Source: Zemynaea arenosa (GTDB lineage Bacteria > Pseudomonadota > Gammaproteobacteria > Burkholderiales > Burkholderiaceae_D). Taken from it: a stretch of DNA of 40,268 bases. The notes under the pieces were generated by a model that saw only the letters and a program-made list of their open reading frames with translations, had not been told where the DNA came from and ran no database searches. This document shows, one piece after another, positions 26,263 to 34,722 of this stretch. The position numbers and the translations under genes are program-made. Position 1 is the stretch's first letter, and each line of letters opens with the position of its first letter. The DNA lies in the NCBI RefSeq assembly GCF_004614185.1, contig NZ_SPVF01000123.1:1-40268 (forward strand), read 5' to 3'.

Positions 26263-27573
26263 GTGAACATCAGCATTTTCGGCCTGGGCTATGTGGGGGC
26301 AGTGTCGGCCGGTTGCCTGGCATCGGATGGCCACCAGGTCATCGGGGTCGACCCGAACCAGACCAAGGTGGACCTCATCAACGAGGGCAAGACCCCGATC
26401 ATCGAAAAGGACATCGGCGAGATGATCAGCCAGACCGTCAAGGACGGCCTGCTGCGCGCCACCGTGGACGTGCGCGATGCCGTGATGAGCTCGGAAATGT
26501 CGCTGATTTGCGTGGGCACGCCGTCCCAGCTGAACGGTAACCTGGACCTGTCCGCGGTGCGCAAGGTATGCGAACAGATCGGCTTCGCGATGCGCGACAA
26601 GGATTCCTTCCATGTGGTGGTCGCGCGCTCCACCATGCTGCCCGGCTCGATGCGCAACGTCGTGATCCCGACGCTCGAACAAGCCTCCGGCAAGAAGGCC
26701 GGCGTCGACTTTGGCGTCTGCAACAACCCGGAATTCCTGCGCGAAGGCACCGCGGTCTACGACTACTACCACCCGCCGAAAACCGTGATTGGCGAGTCCG
26801 ACACCAAGGCCGGCGAGATGCTGGTCGCGCTGTACGAAAAGATGGACGCGCCGCTGGTGCGCACCGACGTGGAAACGGCCGAGATGGTCAAGTACACGGA
26901 CAACGCCTGGCACGCCGTCAAGGTCGCCTTCGCCAACGAGATCGGCAACCTGTCGAAAGCGGTCGGCATCGACGGCCACAAGGTGATGGAGATCTTCTGC
27001 AAGGACACCAAGCTGAACCTGTCGCCCTACTACATGAAGCCGGGCTTTGCCTTCGGCGGCTCGTGCCTGCCGAAAGACGTGCGCGCACTGACCTACAAGG
27101 CGCGCACCCTGGACCTGGAACTGCCGCTGCTGAACTCGGTGCTGCCGTCCAACCAGCAGCAGGTGCAGAAGGGCCTCAAGATGATCATGGACAAGGGCCG
27201 CCACAAGGTCGGCATCCTCGGCTTCTCGTTCAAGGCCGGTACCGACGACCTGCGCGAGTCGCCGCTGGTGGACGTGATCGAGCACCTGATCGGCAAGGGC
27301 TACGAGCTGCGCCTGTACGACCGCAACGTCAACCTGGCCGCGCTGACCGGCGCCAACCAGGACTACATCCTGAACCACATCCCGCACATCTCCAAGCTCA
27401 TGGTGGACAACATGGACGCCGTGCTGGAGTTCGCGGAAACCATCGTGATCGGCAACGGCGCGGAAGAGTTCAAGACCGTGCTCGAGCGCCTGAAGCCGGG
27501 CCAGCAAGTCGTCGACCTCGTCCGCATTTCCCAGAAACAGAGCGGAGAGCAGTACGATGGCATCTGCTGGTAA
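26263..27573 (+). CDS. algD: GDP-mannose 6-dehydrogenase (AlgD type)
   Basis: A 436-residue enzyme, the same length as Pseudomonas AlgD as I recall it. It oxidises GDP-mannose to GDP-mannuronate with NAD. The NAD-binding start is ISIFGLGYVGAVSAGCL. The catalytic Cys268 lies in FAFGGSCLPKDVRAL. The region SFKAGTDDLRESPLV and the exact C-terminal DGICW also match AlgD, and NNPEFLRE and KYTDNAWHAVKVAFANEIGN support AlgD over UDP-glucose dehydrogenases. The start is GTG with AAGGAG upstream. It implies that the polymer contains mannuronic acid or a derivative, and manC at 31133 would feed it. It overlaps the next gene by 17 bases. Confidence 0.9.
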   Translation: MNISIFGLGYVGAVSAGCLASDGHQVIGVDPNQTKVDLINEGKTPIIEKDIGEMISQTVKDGLLRATVDVRDAVMSSEMSLICVGTPSQLNGNLDLSAVRKVCEQIGFAMRDKDSFHVVVARSTMLPGSMRNVVIPTLEQASGKKAGVDFGVCNNPEFLREGTAVYDYYHPPKTVIGESDTKAGEMLVALYEKMDAPLVRTDVETAEMVKYTDNAWHAVKVAFANEIGNLSKAVGIDGHKVMEIFCKDTKLNLSPYYMKPGFAFGGSCLPKDVRALTYKARTLDLELPLLNSVLPSNQQQVQKGLKMIMDKGRHKVGILGFSFKAGTDDLRESPLVDVIEHLIGKGYELRLYDRNVNLAALTGANQDYILNHIPHISKLMVDNMDAVLEFAETIVIGNGAEEFKTVLERLKPGQQVVDLVRISQKQSGEQYDGICW

Positions 27574-28804
27574 GGCTGAGAAAAAGCGGAAGGTCCTCGT
27601 CCTCGTCGAAAATCTCCCGTCGCCCTTCGACCGCCGCGTCTGGCAAGAGTCGACGACCCTGCACGCCCACGGCTATGAGGTCTCGATCATCTGCCCGACC
27701 GGCAAGGGCTACGAAAAGCACTACGAAGAGATCGACGGCATCCACATCTACCGCTACGACCTGCCGCTGGAGGCCGAGGGCGCCAAGGGCTACCTGGTCG
27801 AGTATTCGGCCGCGCTGTTCCACACCTTCCGCCTGGCGTGGAAGGTGCTGTTCCGGCACGGCTTCGACGCGATCCATGCCTGCAACCCGCCTGACCTGCT
27901 GTTCCTGATTGGCGGCTTCTTCAAGCTGTTCGCGGGCAAGCGCTTCCTGTTCGACCACCACGACATTAACCCCGAACTGTACGAAGCCAAGTTCGGCAAG
28001 CGCGACTTCTTCTACAAGCTGATGGTGCTGTTCGAACGCTGGTCCTTCAAGACGGCCGACGTGTCGATCGCCACCAACGAGTCGTACAAGCGCATCGCCA
28101 TCGAGCGCGGCGGGATGGATCCGGACAAGGTCTACGTGGTGCGCAGCGGTCCCAAGCTGGACCGCCTGCGCCAGCTGCCGCCCAAGCCGGAGCTGAAGAA
28201 GGGCGCGCAGTACCTGGTCGGCTACGTCGGCGTGATGGGAGCGCAGGAAGGCATCGACCTGCTGCTGCAAAGTGCGCGCCACCTGATCGTGGACATGGGC
28301 CGCAAAGACGTGCATTTCGGCCTGGTCGGCGGCGGCACCTCGCTGGAGCAGATGAAGCAGATGGCGGCCGACCTCGGCATCGCCGAGCACGTCACCTTCA
28401 CCGGCCGCGTGCCGGACCAGGACCTGCTCGAAATGTTGAACACCTCGGACGTGTGCGTGAACCCGGACGTGGCCAACGACATGAACGACAAGTCCACCAT
28501 GAACAAGATCATGGAGTACATGGCGCTGGGCAAACCGATCGTGCAGTTCGATCTGGTCGAGGGCAAGTTCTCGGCCCAGCAAGCCTCGCTGTACGCCAAC
28601 AAGAACGACCCGGTCGACATGGCGCGTAAAATCGCGGAATTGCTGGACGACCCCGAGGCGCGCAGGCGCATGGGCGAATTCGGCCGCAACCGGGTGATCA
28701 ACGAACTGGAGTGGGTGTACGAGGAGCCGAAGCTGCTGGCTGCCTACGACCGCCTGTTCGGCGAGCCCAATGCGGCGCGTCCGGCCCCGATGCAACCCAC
28801 TTGA
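27557..28804 (+). CDS. GT4-like glycosyltransferase
   Basis: A 415-residue GT-B protein. It starts KVLVLVENLPSPFDRRVWQES, typical of a GT4 branch of EPS transferases, with DHHDINPELYEAKFG mid-protein and GYVGVMGAQEGIDLLL, LVGGG and STMNKIMEYMALGKPIV in the donor domain. ATG 27557 lies inside the end of algD, a 17-base overlap that suggests coupled translation. A C-terminal Pro/Ala tail ends at 28804. Specificity is unknown. Confidence 0.87.
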   Translation: MASAGKAEKKRKVLVLVENLPSPFDRRVWQESTTLHAHGYEVSIICPTGKGYEKHYEEIDGIHIYRYDLPLEAEGAKGYLVEYSAALFHTFRLAWKVLFRHGFDAIHACNPPDLLFLIGGFFKLFAGKRFLFDHHDINPELYEAKFGKRDFFYKLMVLFERWSFKTADVSIATNESYKRIAIERGGMDPDKVYVVRSGPKLDRLRQLPPKPELKKGAQYLVGYVGVMGAQEGIDLLLQSARHLIVDMGRKDVHFGLVGGGTSLEQMKQMAADLGIAEHVTFTGRVPDQDLLEMLNTSDVCVNPDVANDMNDKSTMNKIMEYMALGKPIVQFDLVEGKFSAQQASLYANKNDPVDMARKIAELLDDPEARRRMGEFGRNRVINELEWVYEEPKLLAAYDRLFGEPNAARPAPMQPT

Positions 28805-28816
28805 TAGGAACGGACA

Positions 28817-29815
28817 ATGAAGATTCTGGTAACAGGCGGCCTTGGCTACATCGGTTCGCACACCGTCGTTGAACTGCTCAACGCGGATTACGAAGTGGTG
28901 GTGGTCGACAACCTGTGCAATGCAAAGCGCGAAGTGCAAGACCGCGTGCAGAAGATCACGGGCAAGCGCTTCGACCTCATCGAGACCGACATCCGCGACC
29001 GCGCCGGCATGGAAGCCGCGTTCGGTGCGCACAAGGTCGATGCGGTGATCCACTTCGCGGGGCTGAAGGCGGTCGGCGAATCGGTGGAGCAGCCGCTGCG
29101 CTACTACGACAACAACATCTCGGGCAGCGTGGTGCTGTTCGAGACCATGGCCAAGTACGGCTGCAAGACCTTGGTGTTCTCGTCCTCGGCCACCGTCTAC
29201 GGCGACCCGCACGCGGTGCCGATCAAGGAAGACTTCCCACTGCACGCGACCAACCCCTACGGGCGCAGCAAGCTGATGATCGAAGAGATCCTGCGCGATG
29301 TGTTCGTGGGCGACAACTCCTGGCGCATCGCGCTGCTGCGCTACTTCAACCCGGTCGGTGCACATGCCAGCGGCCTGATCGGCGAGGACCCGAACGGTAT
29401 CCCGAACAACCTGCTGCCCTACATCGCGCAGGTGGCGGAAGGGCGGCGCGAGAAGCTGTCCGTGTACGGCAACGATTACCCGACCCCGGACGGCACCGGC
29501 ATGCGCGACTACATCCACGTGGTAGACCTGGCCATCGGCCACGTCAAGACCCTGGACAAGCTCGCCAAGGGCCCGGGGGTGGTGACCTACAACCTCGGCA
29601 CCGGCCGCGCCAGCAGCGTGCTGGAGATGGTGCGCGCCTTCGAGAAGGCCTGCGGCAAGCCGATTCCCTACCAGATCGTGGCGCGCCGCCCCGGCGACAT
29701 CGCGCAGTGCTACGCCGATCCGGCGCTGGCCGAAAAGGAGCTCGGCTGGAAGGCCGAGCGCAACGTGGAACAGATGTGTGCAGATGCATGGAGATGGCAG
29801 TCCATGCCCAAATGA
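28817..29815 (+). CDS. galE: UDP-glucose 4-epimerase
   Basis: A 332-residue extended short-chain dehydrogenase that interconverts UDP-glucose and UDP-galactose. It shows [11 protein letters not shown] for NAD binding at the start, the FSSSATVYG Ser motif, and the catalytic Tyr148/Lys152 in [17 protein letters not shown] and [12 protein letters not shown] are GalE-specific. Length is close to the usual 338. A good fit for supplying UDP-galactose to the glycosyltransferases upstream. UDP-GlcNAc 4-epimerase activity cannot be excluded. Confidence 0.92.
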   Translation: MKILVTGGLGYIGSHTVVELLNADYEVVVVDNLCNAKREVQDRVQKITGKRFDLIETDIRDRAGMEAAFGAHKVDAVIHFAGLKAVGESVEQPLRYYDNNISGSVVLFETMAKYGCKTLVFSSSATVYGDPHAVPIKEDFPLHATNPYGRSKLMIEEILRDVFVGDNSWRIALLRYFNPVGAHASGLIGEDPNGIPNNLLPYIAQVAEGRREKLSVYGNDYPTPDGTGMRDYIHVVDLAIGHVKTLDKLAKGPGVVTYNLGTGRASSVLEMVRAFEKACGKPIPYQIVARRPGDIAQCYADPALAEKELGWKAERNVEQMCADAWRWQSMPK

Positions 29816-29895
29816 ATTTACTTCATTCAATCAAGCGCGGCCGGGGCCAGCCTCCCTGAGGGGCGGCTCGCTGCCGCACAGGACAAGGAGATCAT

Positions 29896-31056
29896 ATGAA
29901 AGCAATGATTCTGGCAGCAGGCAAAGGCACCCGCGTACGCCCGCTGACCTACGAAGTACCGAAACCCATGATCCCTATCCTCGGCAAGCCGGTGATGGCC
30001 TACCTCATCGAGCACCTGGCCAAGCATGGCGTCCGGCAGATCATGGTCAACGTGGCCTACCTGCACGAGAAGATCGAAGAGTATTTCGGTGAAGGCGAGC
30101 GCTTCGGCGTGCAGATCGGCTACTCGTTCGAGGGCTACACCAACGACGCGGGCGAGGTCATGCCCGAACCGATCGGGTCGGCCGGCGGGATCAAGAAGAT
30201 CCAGGACTTCGGCGGCTTCTTCGACGAGACCACCATCGTCCTGTGCGGCGACGCGCTGATCGACTTGGACCTCGGCGCGGCGCTGGAAGAGCACCGCCGC
30301 AAGGGCGCATTGGCGACCGTGATCACCAAGGAAGTCCCGTGGGACAAGGTATCGAGCTACGGCGTGGTGGTGACCGATGCCGATGGCCGCATCACCGAGT
30401 TCCAGGAAAAGCCCAGCCGCGAAGCGGCCAAGTCGAACTACATCAGCACCGGCATCTACATCTTCGAGCCGGAGGTGATCGAGCTGATCCCTTCGAACCA
30501 GGTGTTCGACATCGGCTCCGAGCTGTTCCCGCTGCTGGCCAAGCGCGGCCTGCCGTTCTACGCCCAGACCCGGCCGTTCGAGTGGCTGGACATCGGCAGC
30601 GTGACCGATTACTGGGAGGTGCTGCAGAACGTGCTGGCGGGCGACGTCGCCAACCTCAAGGTGCCGGGCCGCCAGATCGAGGACGGCGTGTGGGTCGGCC
30701 TGAACACCAGCATTGACTGGGAAGGCACCACCATCGAAGGCCCGGTCTACATCGGCTCCGGCACCCGGATCGAGGCGGGCGTGAAGATCGTGGGCCCGAC
30801 CTGGATCGGGCACGGCAGCCACATCTGCGCAGGCGCGGAGATCACCCGCAGCGTCCTGTTCGAATACACCCGGGTCTTGCATGATGTAAACTTGCATGAA
30901 ATGATAGTTTTCAAGGACTATGGCGTGGATCGGGAAGGGCAGATGAAACTGGCCGCGGACATGCCGTCCGACGAATGGATCAATGCGCGCGACCGGCGCA
31001 ACAAGCGGCGGGCCGGCACCGACAGCGTCGATGCCGCCGCGCTGGCGATGAAATAA
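29896..31056 (+). CDS. NDP-sugar pyrophosphorylase with left-handed beta-helix domain
   Basis: A 386-residue nucleotidyltransferase. The N-terminal GT-A-like domain (about 1-240) has the pyrophosphorylase signature LAAGKGTRVRPLT, then KPMIPILGKPV, LCGDALIDLDLG and EFQEKPS. Hexapeptide repeats of a left-handed beta-helix follow (about 255-330; IEGPVYIGSGTRIEAGVKIVGP). This is the GMPP/GlmU-like two-domain plan. It could make GDP-mannose or UDP/dTDP-glucose; with manC nearby, glucose is as likely as mannose. AAGGAG lies 6 bases before the ATG. The 80-base gap after galE holds no clear signal. Confidence 0.83.
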   Translation: MKAMILAAGKGTRVRPLTYEVPKPMIPILGKPVMAYLIEHLAKHGVRQIMVNVAYLHEKIEEYFGEGERFGVQIGYSFEGYTNDAGEVMPEPIGSAGGIKKIQDFGGFFDETTIVLCGDALIDLDLGAALEEHRRKGALATVITKEVPWDKVSSYGVVVTDADGRITEFQEKPSREAAKSNYISTGIYIFEPEVIELIPSNQVFDIGSELFPLLAKRGLPFYAQTRPFEWLDIGSVTDYWEVLQNVLAGDVANLKVPGRQIEDGVWVGLNTSIDWEGTTIEGPVYIGSGTRIEAGVKIVGPTWIGHGSHICAGAEITRSVLFEYTRVLHDVNLHEMIVFKDYGVDREGQMKLAADMPSDEWINARDRRNKRRAGTDSVDAAALAMK

Positions 31057-31132
31057 GAGGGAAGCAGGGGCCATGAGCCCCTGCCGACGTAAACGAACAC
31101 CCAAAAAAGTGACACACACAGGACCTACCTTC

Positions 31133-32551
31133 ATGAAAATCTACCCAGTCATCCTTTCCGGCGGCGCCGGGACCCGCCTGTGGCCGCTGTCGCGGGCAGT
31201 CCTGCCCAAGCAGCTGCTGCCGCTGGTGTCGGACAAGACCATGCTGCAGGACACCGCCCTGCGCGTGGCCGACTGGCCCGACCTCATGCCGCCGCTGGTC
31301 GTGTGCGGCAACGAGCACCGCTTCCTGGTCGCCGAACAGCTGCGCGAATGCGGCATCACCCCGCTCGGCATCCTGCTGGAGCCGGTCGGGCGCAACACCG
31401 CCCCCGCCGTGGCCGCCGCCGCGCACTACCTGAAGGGCGTCGATCCGGACGCCGTGATGCTGGTGCTGCCGGCCGACCACGTGATCAAGAACATCCCGGC
31501 CTTCAAGGAGGCCGTCACGCGCGCCGCCAGGATGGTCGAGGACGGCGGCCTGGCGACCTTCGGCATCGTGCCGACGGCGCCCGAGACCGGCTACGGCTAC
31601 ATCCACCGCGGCGCCGAGATGTCGGCCTGCGCCGATTGCTACCGCGTCGACCGTTTCGTCGAGAAGCCCAACAAGGACACCGCCGAACAGTTCCTGGCCG
31701 ACGGCGGCTACTACTGGAACAGCGGCATGTTCCTGTTCAAGGCCGAGCGCTACCTGAGCGAGCTGGTCCAGTTCAACCCCGGCATTGCCGCCGCCGCCGA
31801 GACCGCGATGCAGAAGGGCTACCGCGACCTCGACTTCTGCCGCCTGGACGAAGCCAGCTTCGCCGCCTGCCCGTCGGACTCGATCGACTACGCGGTGATG
31901 GAGAAGACCAAGCACGCCGTGGTGGTCCCGGCCGACATCGGCTGGAGCGACGTCGGCTCCTGGTCGGCGCTGTGGGAAGTCCAGCAGGGCGATGAACGCG
32001 GCAACGTGACCCGCGGCGACGTGTATCTCGATGGCGTGACCAACTCGCTGGTGCGCGCCGAGAGCCGCATCGTCGCGGTGGTCGGCGTGGAAGACCTGGT
32101 GGTGGTCGAGACCAACGACGCCGTGCTGGTCGCCCACAAGGACCAGGTCCAGCGCGTCAAGCAGGTGGTGGATCACCTGAAATCGCAGGACCGCACCGAG
32201 CACGTGCACCACACCCGCGTCTACCGCCCCTGGGGCTGGTACGAGGGGACGGATGCGGGCGAGCGCTTCCAGGTCAAGCGCATCTGCGTCAAGCCGGGCG
32301 AGAAGCTGTCCCTGCAGATGCACCACCACCGCGCCGAGCACTGGGTGGTGGTGTCCGGCACCGCCCGCGTGACCTGCGGCGAGACCATCAAGCTGCTGGC
32401 CGAGAACGAGTCGACCTACATCCCGATCGGCATGAACCACCGGCTCGAGAATCCGGGCAAGGTGCCGCTGCACATCATCGAGGTGCAGTCCGGCAGCTAC
32501 CTGGGCGAGGACGACATCGTCCGCTTCGAGGACATCTACAAGCGCGCCTGA
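31133..32551 (+). CDS. manC: mannose-1-phosphate guanylyltransferase / mannose-6-phosphate isomerase (ManC/AlgA type)
   Basis: A 472-residue bifunctional-type enzyme making GDP-mannose. The N-terminal guanylyltransferase has LSGGAGTRLWPLSR and PKQLLPL, then PVGRNTAPA, LPADHVI and FVEKPN. The C-terminal type II phosphomannose isomerase cupin domain (about 350-465) has RPWGWYE, KPGEKLSLQMHHHRAEHW and IPIGMNHRLENP. I chose ATG 31133 because it begins the conserved MKIYPVILSGG; an upstream in-frame ATG (31073) adds 20 residues unlike the family. It would supply AlgD. A clear terminator follows. Confidence 0.93.
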   Translation: MKIYPVILSGGAGTRLWPLSRAVLPKQLLPLVSDKTMLQDTALRVADWPDLMPPLVVCGNEHRFLVAEQLRECGITPLGILLEPVGRNTAPAVAAAAHYLKGVDPDAVMLVLPADHVIKNIPAFKEAVTRAARMVEDGGLATFGIVPTAPETGYGYIHRGAEMSACADCYRVDRFVEKPNKDTAEQFLADGGYYWNSGMFLFKAERYLSELVQFNPGIAAAAETAMQKGYRDLDFCRLDEASFAACPSDSIDYAVMEKTKHAVVVPADIGWSDVGSWSALWEVQQGDERGNVTRGDVYLDGVTNSLVRAESRIVAVVGVEDLVVVETNDAVLVAHKDQVQRVKQVVDHLKSQDRTEHVHHTRVYRPWGWYEGTDAGERFQVKRICVKPGEKLSLQMHHHRAEHWVVVSGTARVTCGETIKLLAENESTYIPIGMNHRLENPGKVPLHIIEVQSGSYLGEDDIVRFEDIYKRA

Positions 32552-32570
32552 TCTGGCTCGACGGTAACAA

Positions 32571-32599
32571 AAACGGGGCTGCGGCCCCGTTTGTTTCTT
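32571..32599 (+). terminator. intrinsic terminator after manC
   Basis: AAACGGGGC (32571-32579) pairs with GCCCCGTTT (32584-32592) over a 4-nt loop. The second arm runs into GTTTCTTC, a moderately T-rich tail. It marks the likely end of the long EPS transcript. Confidence 0.75.
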
Positions 32600-32671
32600 C
32601 TGCAATAACGGAATCGGGCGGATTTCGTATAAAAATTATAAAGTTTCTGTGGTGCGCGGCCGGGGGTGTTC

Positions 32672-32677
32672 TAAAAT
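32672..32677 (+). promoter_or_regulatory. candidate -10 for the TLD PEP-CTERM gene
   Basis: TAAAAT lies 40 bases before the ATG in an AT-rich stretch that follows the manC terminator. No good -35 is seen at the right spacing, so this is a weak call. Confidence 0.3.
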
Positions 32678-32717
32678 CGTCCATACCCATCCGTAACGAT
32701 TCCCAAAAGGTGCACCC

Positions 32718-33440
32718 ATGAAAGCAATCGCTCAGGCCCTCGGTACTGCCGCAGTCCTGCTGGCAGGCCTCGTCCCTGCAGCCCACGCAGGCGACATCAT
32801 AGGCGGCTCGGCGCTGCTCAACCCCGCCCAGCAGGCCCAGCTCGAAAGCTGGCTGGGGCAGGGCGAATTCAATCTCACCAACATCTACGCGCGCGACGCG
32901 GGTGACACCTCGCTCGACTTCCACGCCGCGGCGGACTACAAGGGCAAGACCTTCACCTTGATGCAGGTGACCAACGGCACCGACCACTGGCTGGTGGGCG
33001 GCTATAACCCGCAAAGCTGGGAATCGAACGACACCTGGCACGAGACTCCGCTGGACGCGGACCGGGTCGGTTTCATCTTCAACCTGACCGCGGACAAGGT
33101 CTACCACCAGATCCCGTCCACCTACATCCTGCCCAGCCAAGGGCAGAAGCAGACCTGGAACAGCGCCGAGCACGGCCCGGCGTTCGGGGAGGGCGGCGAC
33201 CTGTGGGTGACTGGCGACATGCAGAGTGCCTATTCCTGGCTGTTCACCTACGGCGACCCGGCCGAGCAGGGCACCAGCCTGATCGACGGTTCCCGGCCCG
33301 ATCCGCTGCCCACCATGCTGCAGCTGGAAGGCATGGAAGTGTTCACCGTGGCCGTGGTGCCGGAACCGTCCACCTGGGCCATGCTGGGCGCCGGCCTGCT
33401 GGTGACGGCGGGGGCGGCGCGGCGCCGCAAGCGAACCTGA
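32718..33440 (+). CDS. PEP-CTERM-anchored TLD-domain-like protein
   Basis: A 240-residue secreted protein. The signal peptide ends near AHA-GD. The central part (about 60-195) has the pattern of a TLDc domain (FTLMQVTNGTDHWLVGGYNPQSWES, then RVGFIFNLTADKVYHQ). The C-terminus is a full PEP-CTERM sorting signal (about 214-240): VPEPS, a hydrophobic helix and a basic RRRKR end. It should be an XrtB substrate, released or linked at the surface. TLD domains are known mainly from eukaryotic oxidation-resistance proteins, and their bacterial function is unknown. It is flanked by terminators, so probably a single-gene unit. Confidence 0.83.
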   Translation: MKAIAQALGTAAVLLAGLVPAAHAGDIIGGSALLNPAQQAQLESWLGQGEFNLTNIYARDAGDTSLDFHAAADYKGKTFTLMQVTNGTDHWLVGGYNPQSWESNDTWHETPLDADRVGFIFNLTADKVYHQIPSTYILPSQGQKQTWNSAEHGPAFGEGGDLWVTGDMQSAYSWLFTYGDPAEQGTSLIDGSRPDPLPTMLQLEGMEVFTVAVVPEPSTWAMLGAGLLVTAGAARRRKRT

Positions 33441-33464
33441 CCGTGTTGCCGCGCTGGCTATAAT
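33437..33464 (+). promoter_or_regulatory. promoter for the TIGR03790-family gene
   Basis: CTGACC (33437-33442) and a perfect TATAAT (33459-33464) are 16 bases apart. The -35 overlaps the stop codon of the upstream gene. Expected transcription start is near 33471, inside the first arm of the hairpin at 33468-33494. Confidence 0.6.
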
Positions 33465-33467
33465 CGG

Positions 33468-33498
33468 AAACGGAAGCTCGACCGGCTTCCGTTTTTTT
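33468..33498 (+). terminator. intrinsic terminator after the TLD PEP-CTERM gene
   Basis: AAACGGAAGC (33468-33477) pairs perfectly with GCTTCCGTTT (33485-33494) over a 7-nt loop, and the T run continues to 33498 (seven T). It overlaps the start region of the next transcript. Confidence 0.8.
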
Positions 33499-33509
33499 GT
33501 GGAGAATCG

Positions 33510-34544
33510 ATGCGTCCCTTTGTCCTGCGCCTGCTGCCCATCCTGTCCGCGCTGCTGCTGGGCCTGCCTTGGCAAGCCCACGCACAGGTGACCTTCGGCG
33601 CCGGCCAGCTGGCCATCGTGGTCAACGACGAAGACGCCAACAGCGTGACCGTCGGCGAGCTGTACCGCAAAGCGCACGGGCTCCCCAGGCAAAACCTGGT
33701 GCACGTGAAGATCCGGGCGCAGGGCGGCCAGCCCCCGCGCACCCTGGACGCCGCCCAGTTTCGCCTGCTCAAGCAGGACATCGACGCGCAGCTCCCGCCC
33801 GGAATCCAGGCCGTGCTGCTGGCCTGGACCGCCCCCTACGCGGTCGAATGCAACTCGATCACCTCCGCCTACACGCTCGGCCTCGACCACACCCTGTGCG
33901 CCAAGACCTGCGGCCCGGGCCAGTTCAACCCCTACTTCGACGCGCGCGGCCGCCAGCCGTACACCACGAATCATCTGCGGCTGGCGATGCTGTTTCCCAC
34001 CGACGACCTGGAGCGCGCCAAGGCCCTGATCGAACGCGGCGTGGCGGCCGCCAAAGGGAAGGCCGGGCCCGCCACCGCCTACTACCTGACCACCAGCGAG
34101 ACCGCCCGCAACAGCCGCGCCCACCTGTTCCCGCCTGCCGGCCGCATCGTCAGCCGCGGCCTGGCGGTCAAGCGCCAGGCCCGCAACGCACTGGAGAATG
34201 TGGACGATGTCATGGTCTACGAAACCGGCGTCGCCAGCGTGGCCAAGCTGGAGACCGTCACCTTCCTGCCGGGCGCCCTGGCCGACCACCTGACCTCCAT
34301 CGGCGGCGACCTGCTCGGCACCACGCAGATGAGCGCGCTGCGCTGGCTGGATGCCGGCGCCACCGCCACCTACGGCAGCGTCACCGAGCCGTGCAACTAT
34401 TGGCAAAAGTTCCCGCACCCGACAGTGTTGTTGAAACACTACGTTGCGGGGGAAACCGCCATCGAAGCCTATTGGAAAAGCGTGGCCTGGCCCGCCCAGG
34501 GCCTGATCCTTGGCGATCCTCTCTCGGCGCCGTACCGGCGCTGA
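33510..34544 (+). CDS. TIGR03790 family secreted protein of unknown function
   Basis: A 344-residue exported protein with a signal peptide ending near AHA-QV. It follows the TIGR03790 pattern: LAIVVNDEDANSVTVGELYRK, then PRQNLVHVKI, VLLAWTAPYAVECNSITSAYTLG and a C-terminal VLLKHYVAGETAIEAYWKSV with DPLSAPY. Cys pairs (CNSIT, CAKTC, a later Cys) may form disulfides. The function is not known; the family often occurs in PEP-CTERM/EPS organisms. It lacks a sorting signal. GGAG 7 bases upstream fixes ATG 33510. It has its own promoter. Confidence 0.8.
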   Translation: MRPFVLRLLPILSALLLGLPWQAHAQVTFGAGQLAIVVNDEDANSVTVGELYRKAHGLPRQNLVHVKIRAQGGQPPRTLDAAQFRLLKQDIDAQLPPGIQAVLLAWTAPYAVECNSITSAYTLGLDHTLCAKTCGPGQFNPYFDARGRQPYTTNHLRLAMLFPTDDLERAKALIERGVAAAKGKAGPATAYYLTTSETARNSRAHLFPPAGRIVSRGLAVKRQARNALENVDDVMVYETGVASVAKLETVTFLPGALADHLTSIGGDLLGTTQMSALRWLDAGATATYGSVTEPCNYWQKFPHPTVLLKHYVAGETAIEAYWKSVAWPAQGLILGDPLSAPYRR

Positions 34545-34580
34545 GAGCTTTCCCCCCAACTGGGCGGGATTTGCGTCGCG

Positions 34581-34598
34581 TTAGTCCGTTCGGACTAA
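34581..34598 (+). promoter_or_regulatory. 18-bp palindrome upstream of the nuclease gene
   Basis: TTAGTCCG (34581-34588) and CGGACTAA (34591-34598) are perfect inverted arms around TT. The 2-base centre favours a protein operator over a hairpin. It is 125 bases before the nuclease ATG. Downstream, TTGTCT (34622-34627) and TAAAGT (34646-34651, with an upstream TG) could be a promoter with an 18-base spacer. Confidence 0.4.
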
Positions 34599-34722
34599 TT
34601 GTTCGTCATCATCCCGTCACGTTGTCTTACTAGTATCCAATTTGCTAAAGTTCAATACTTTGTATCAACAAGCGTTGAATTTCTATAAAGCAATTAAAAC
34701 CCTCACCCGTGACGGATCACAC

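Noticed and set aside
31073..31132. An earlier ATG for manC giving 20 more residues
   Set aside because: The extension (MSPCRRKRTPKK...) is unlike the family, which begins at MKIYPVILSGG.
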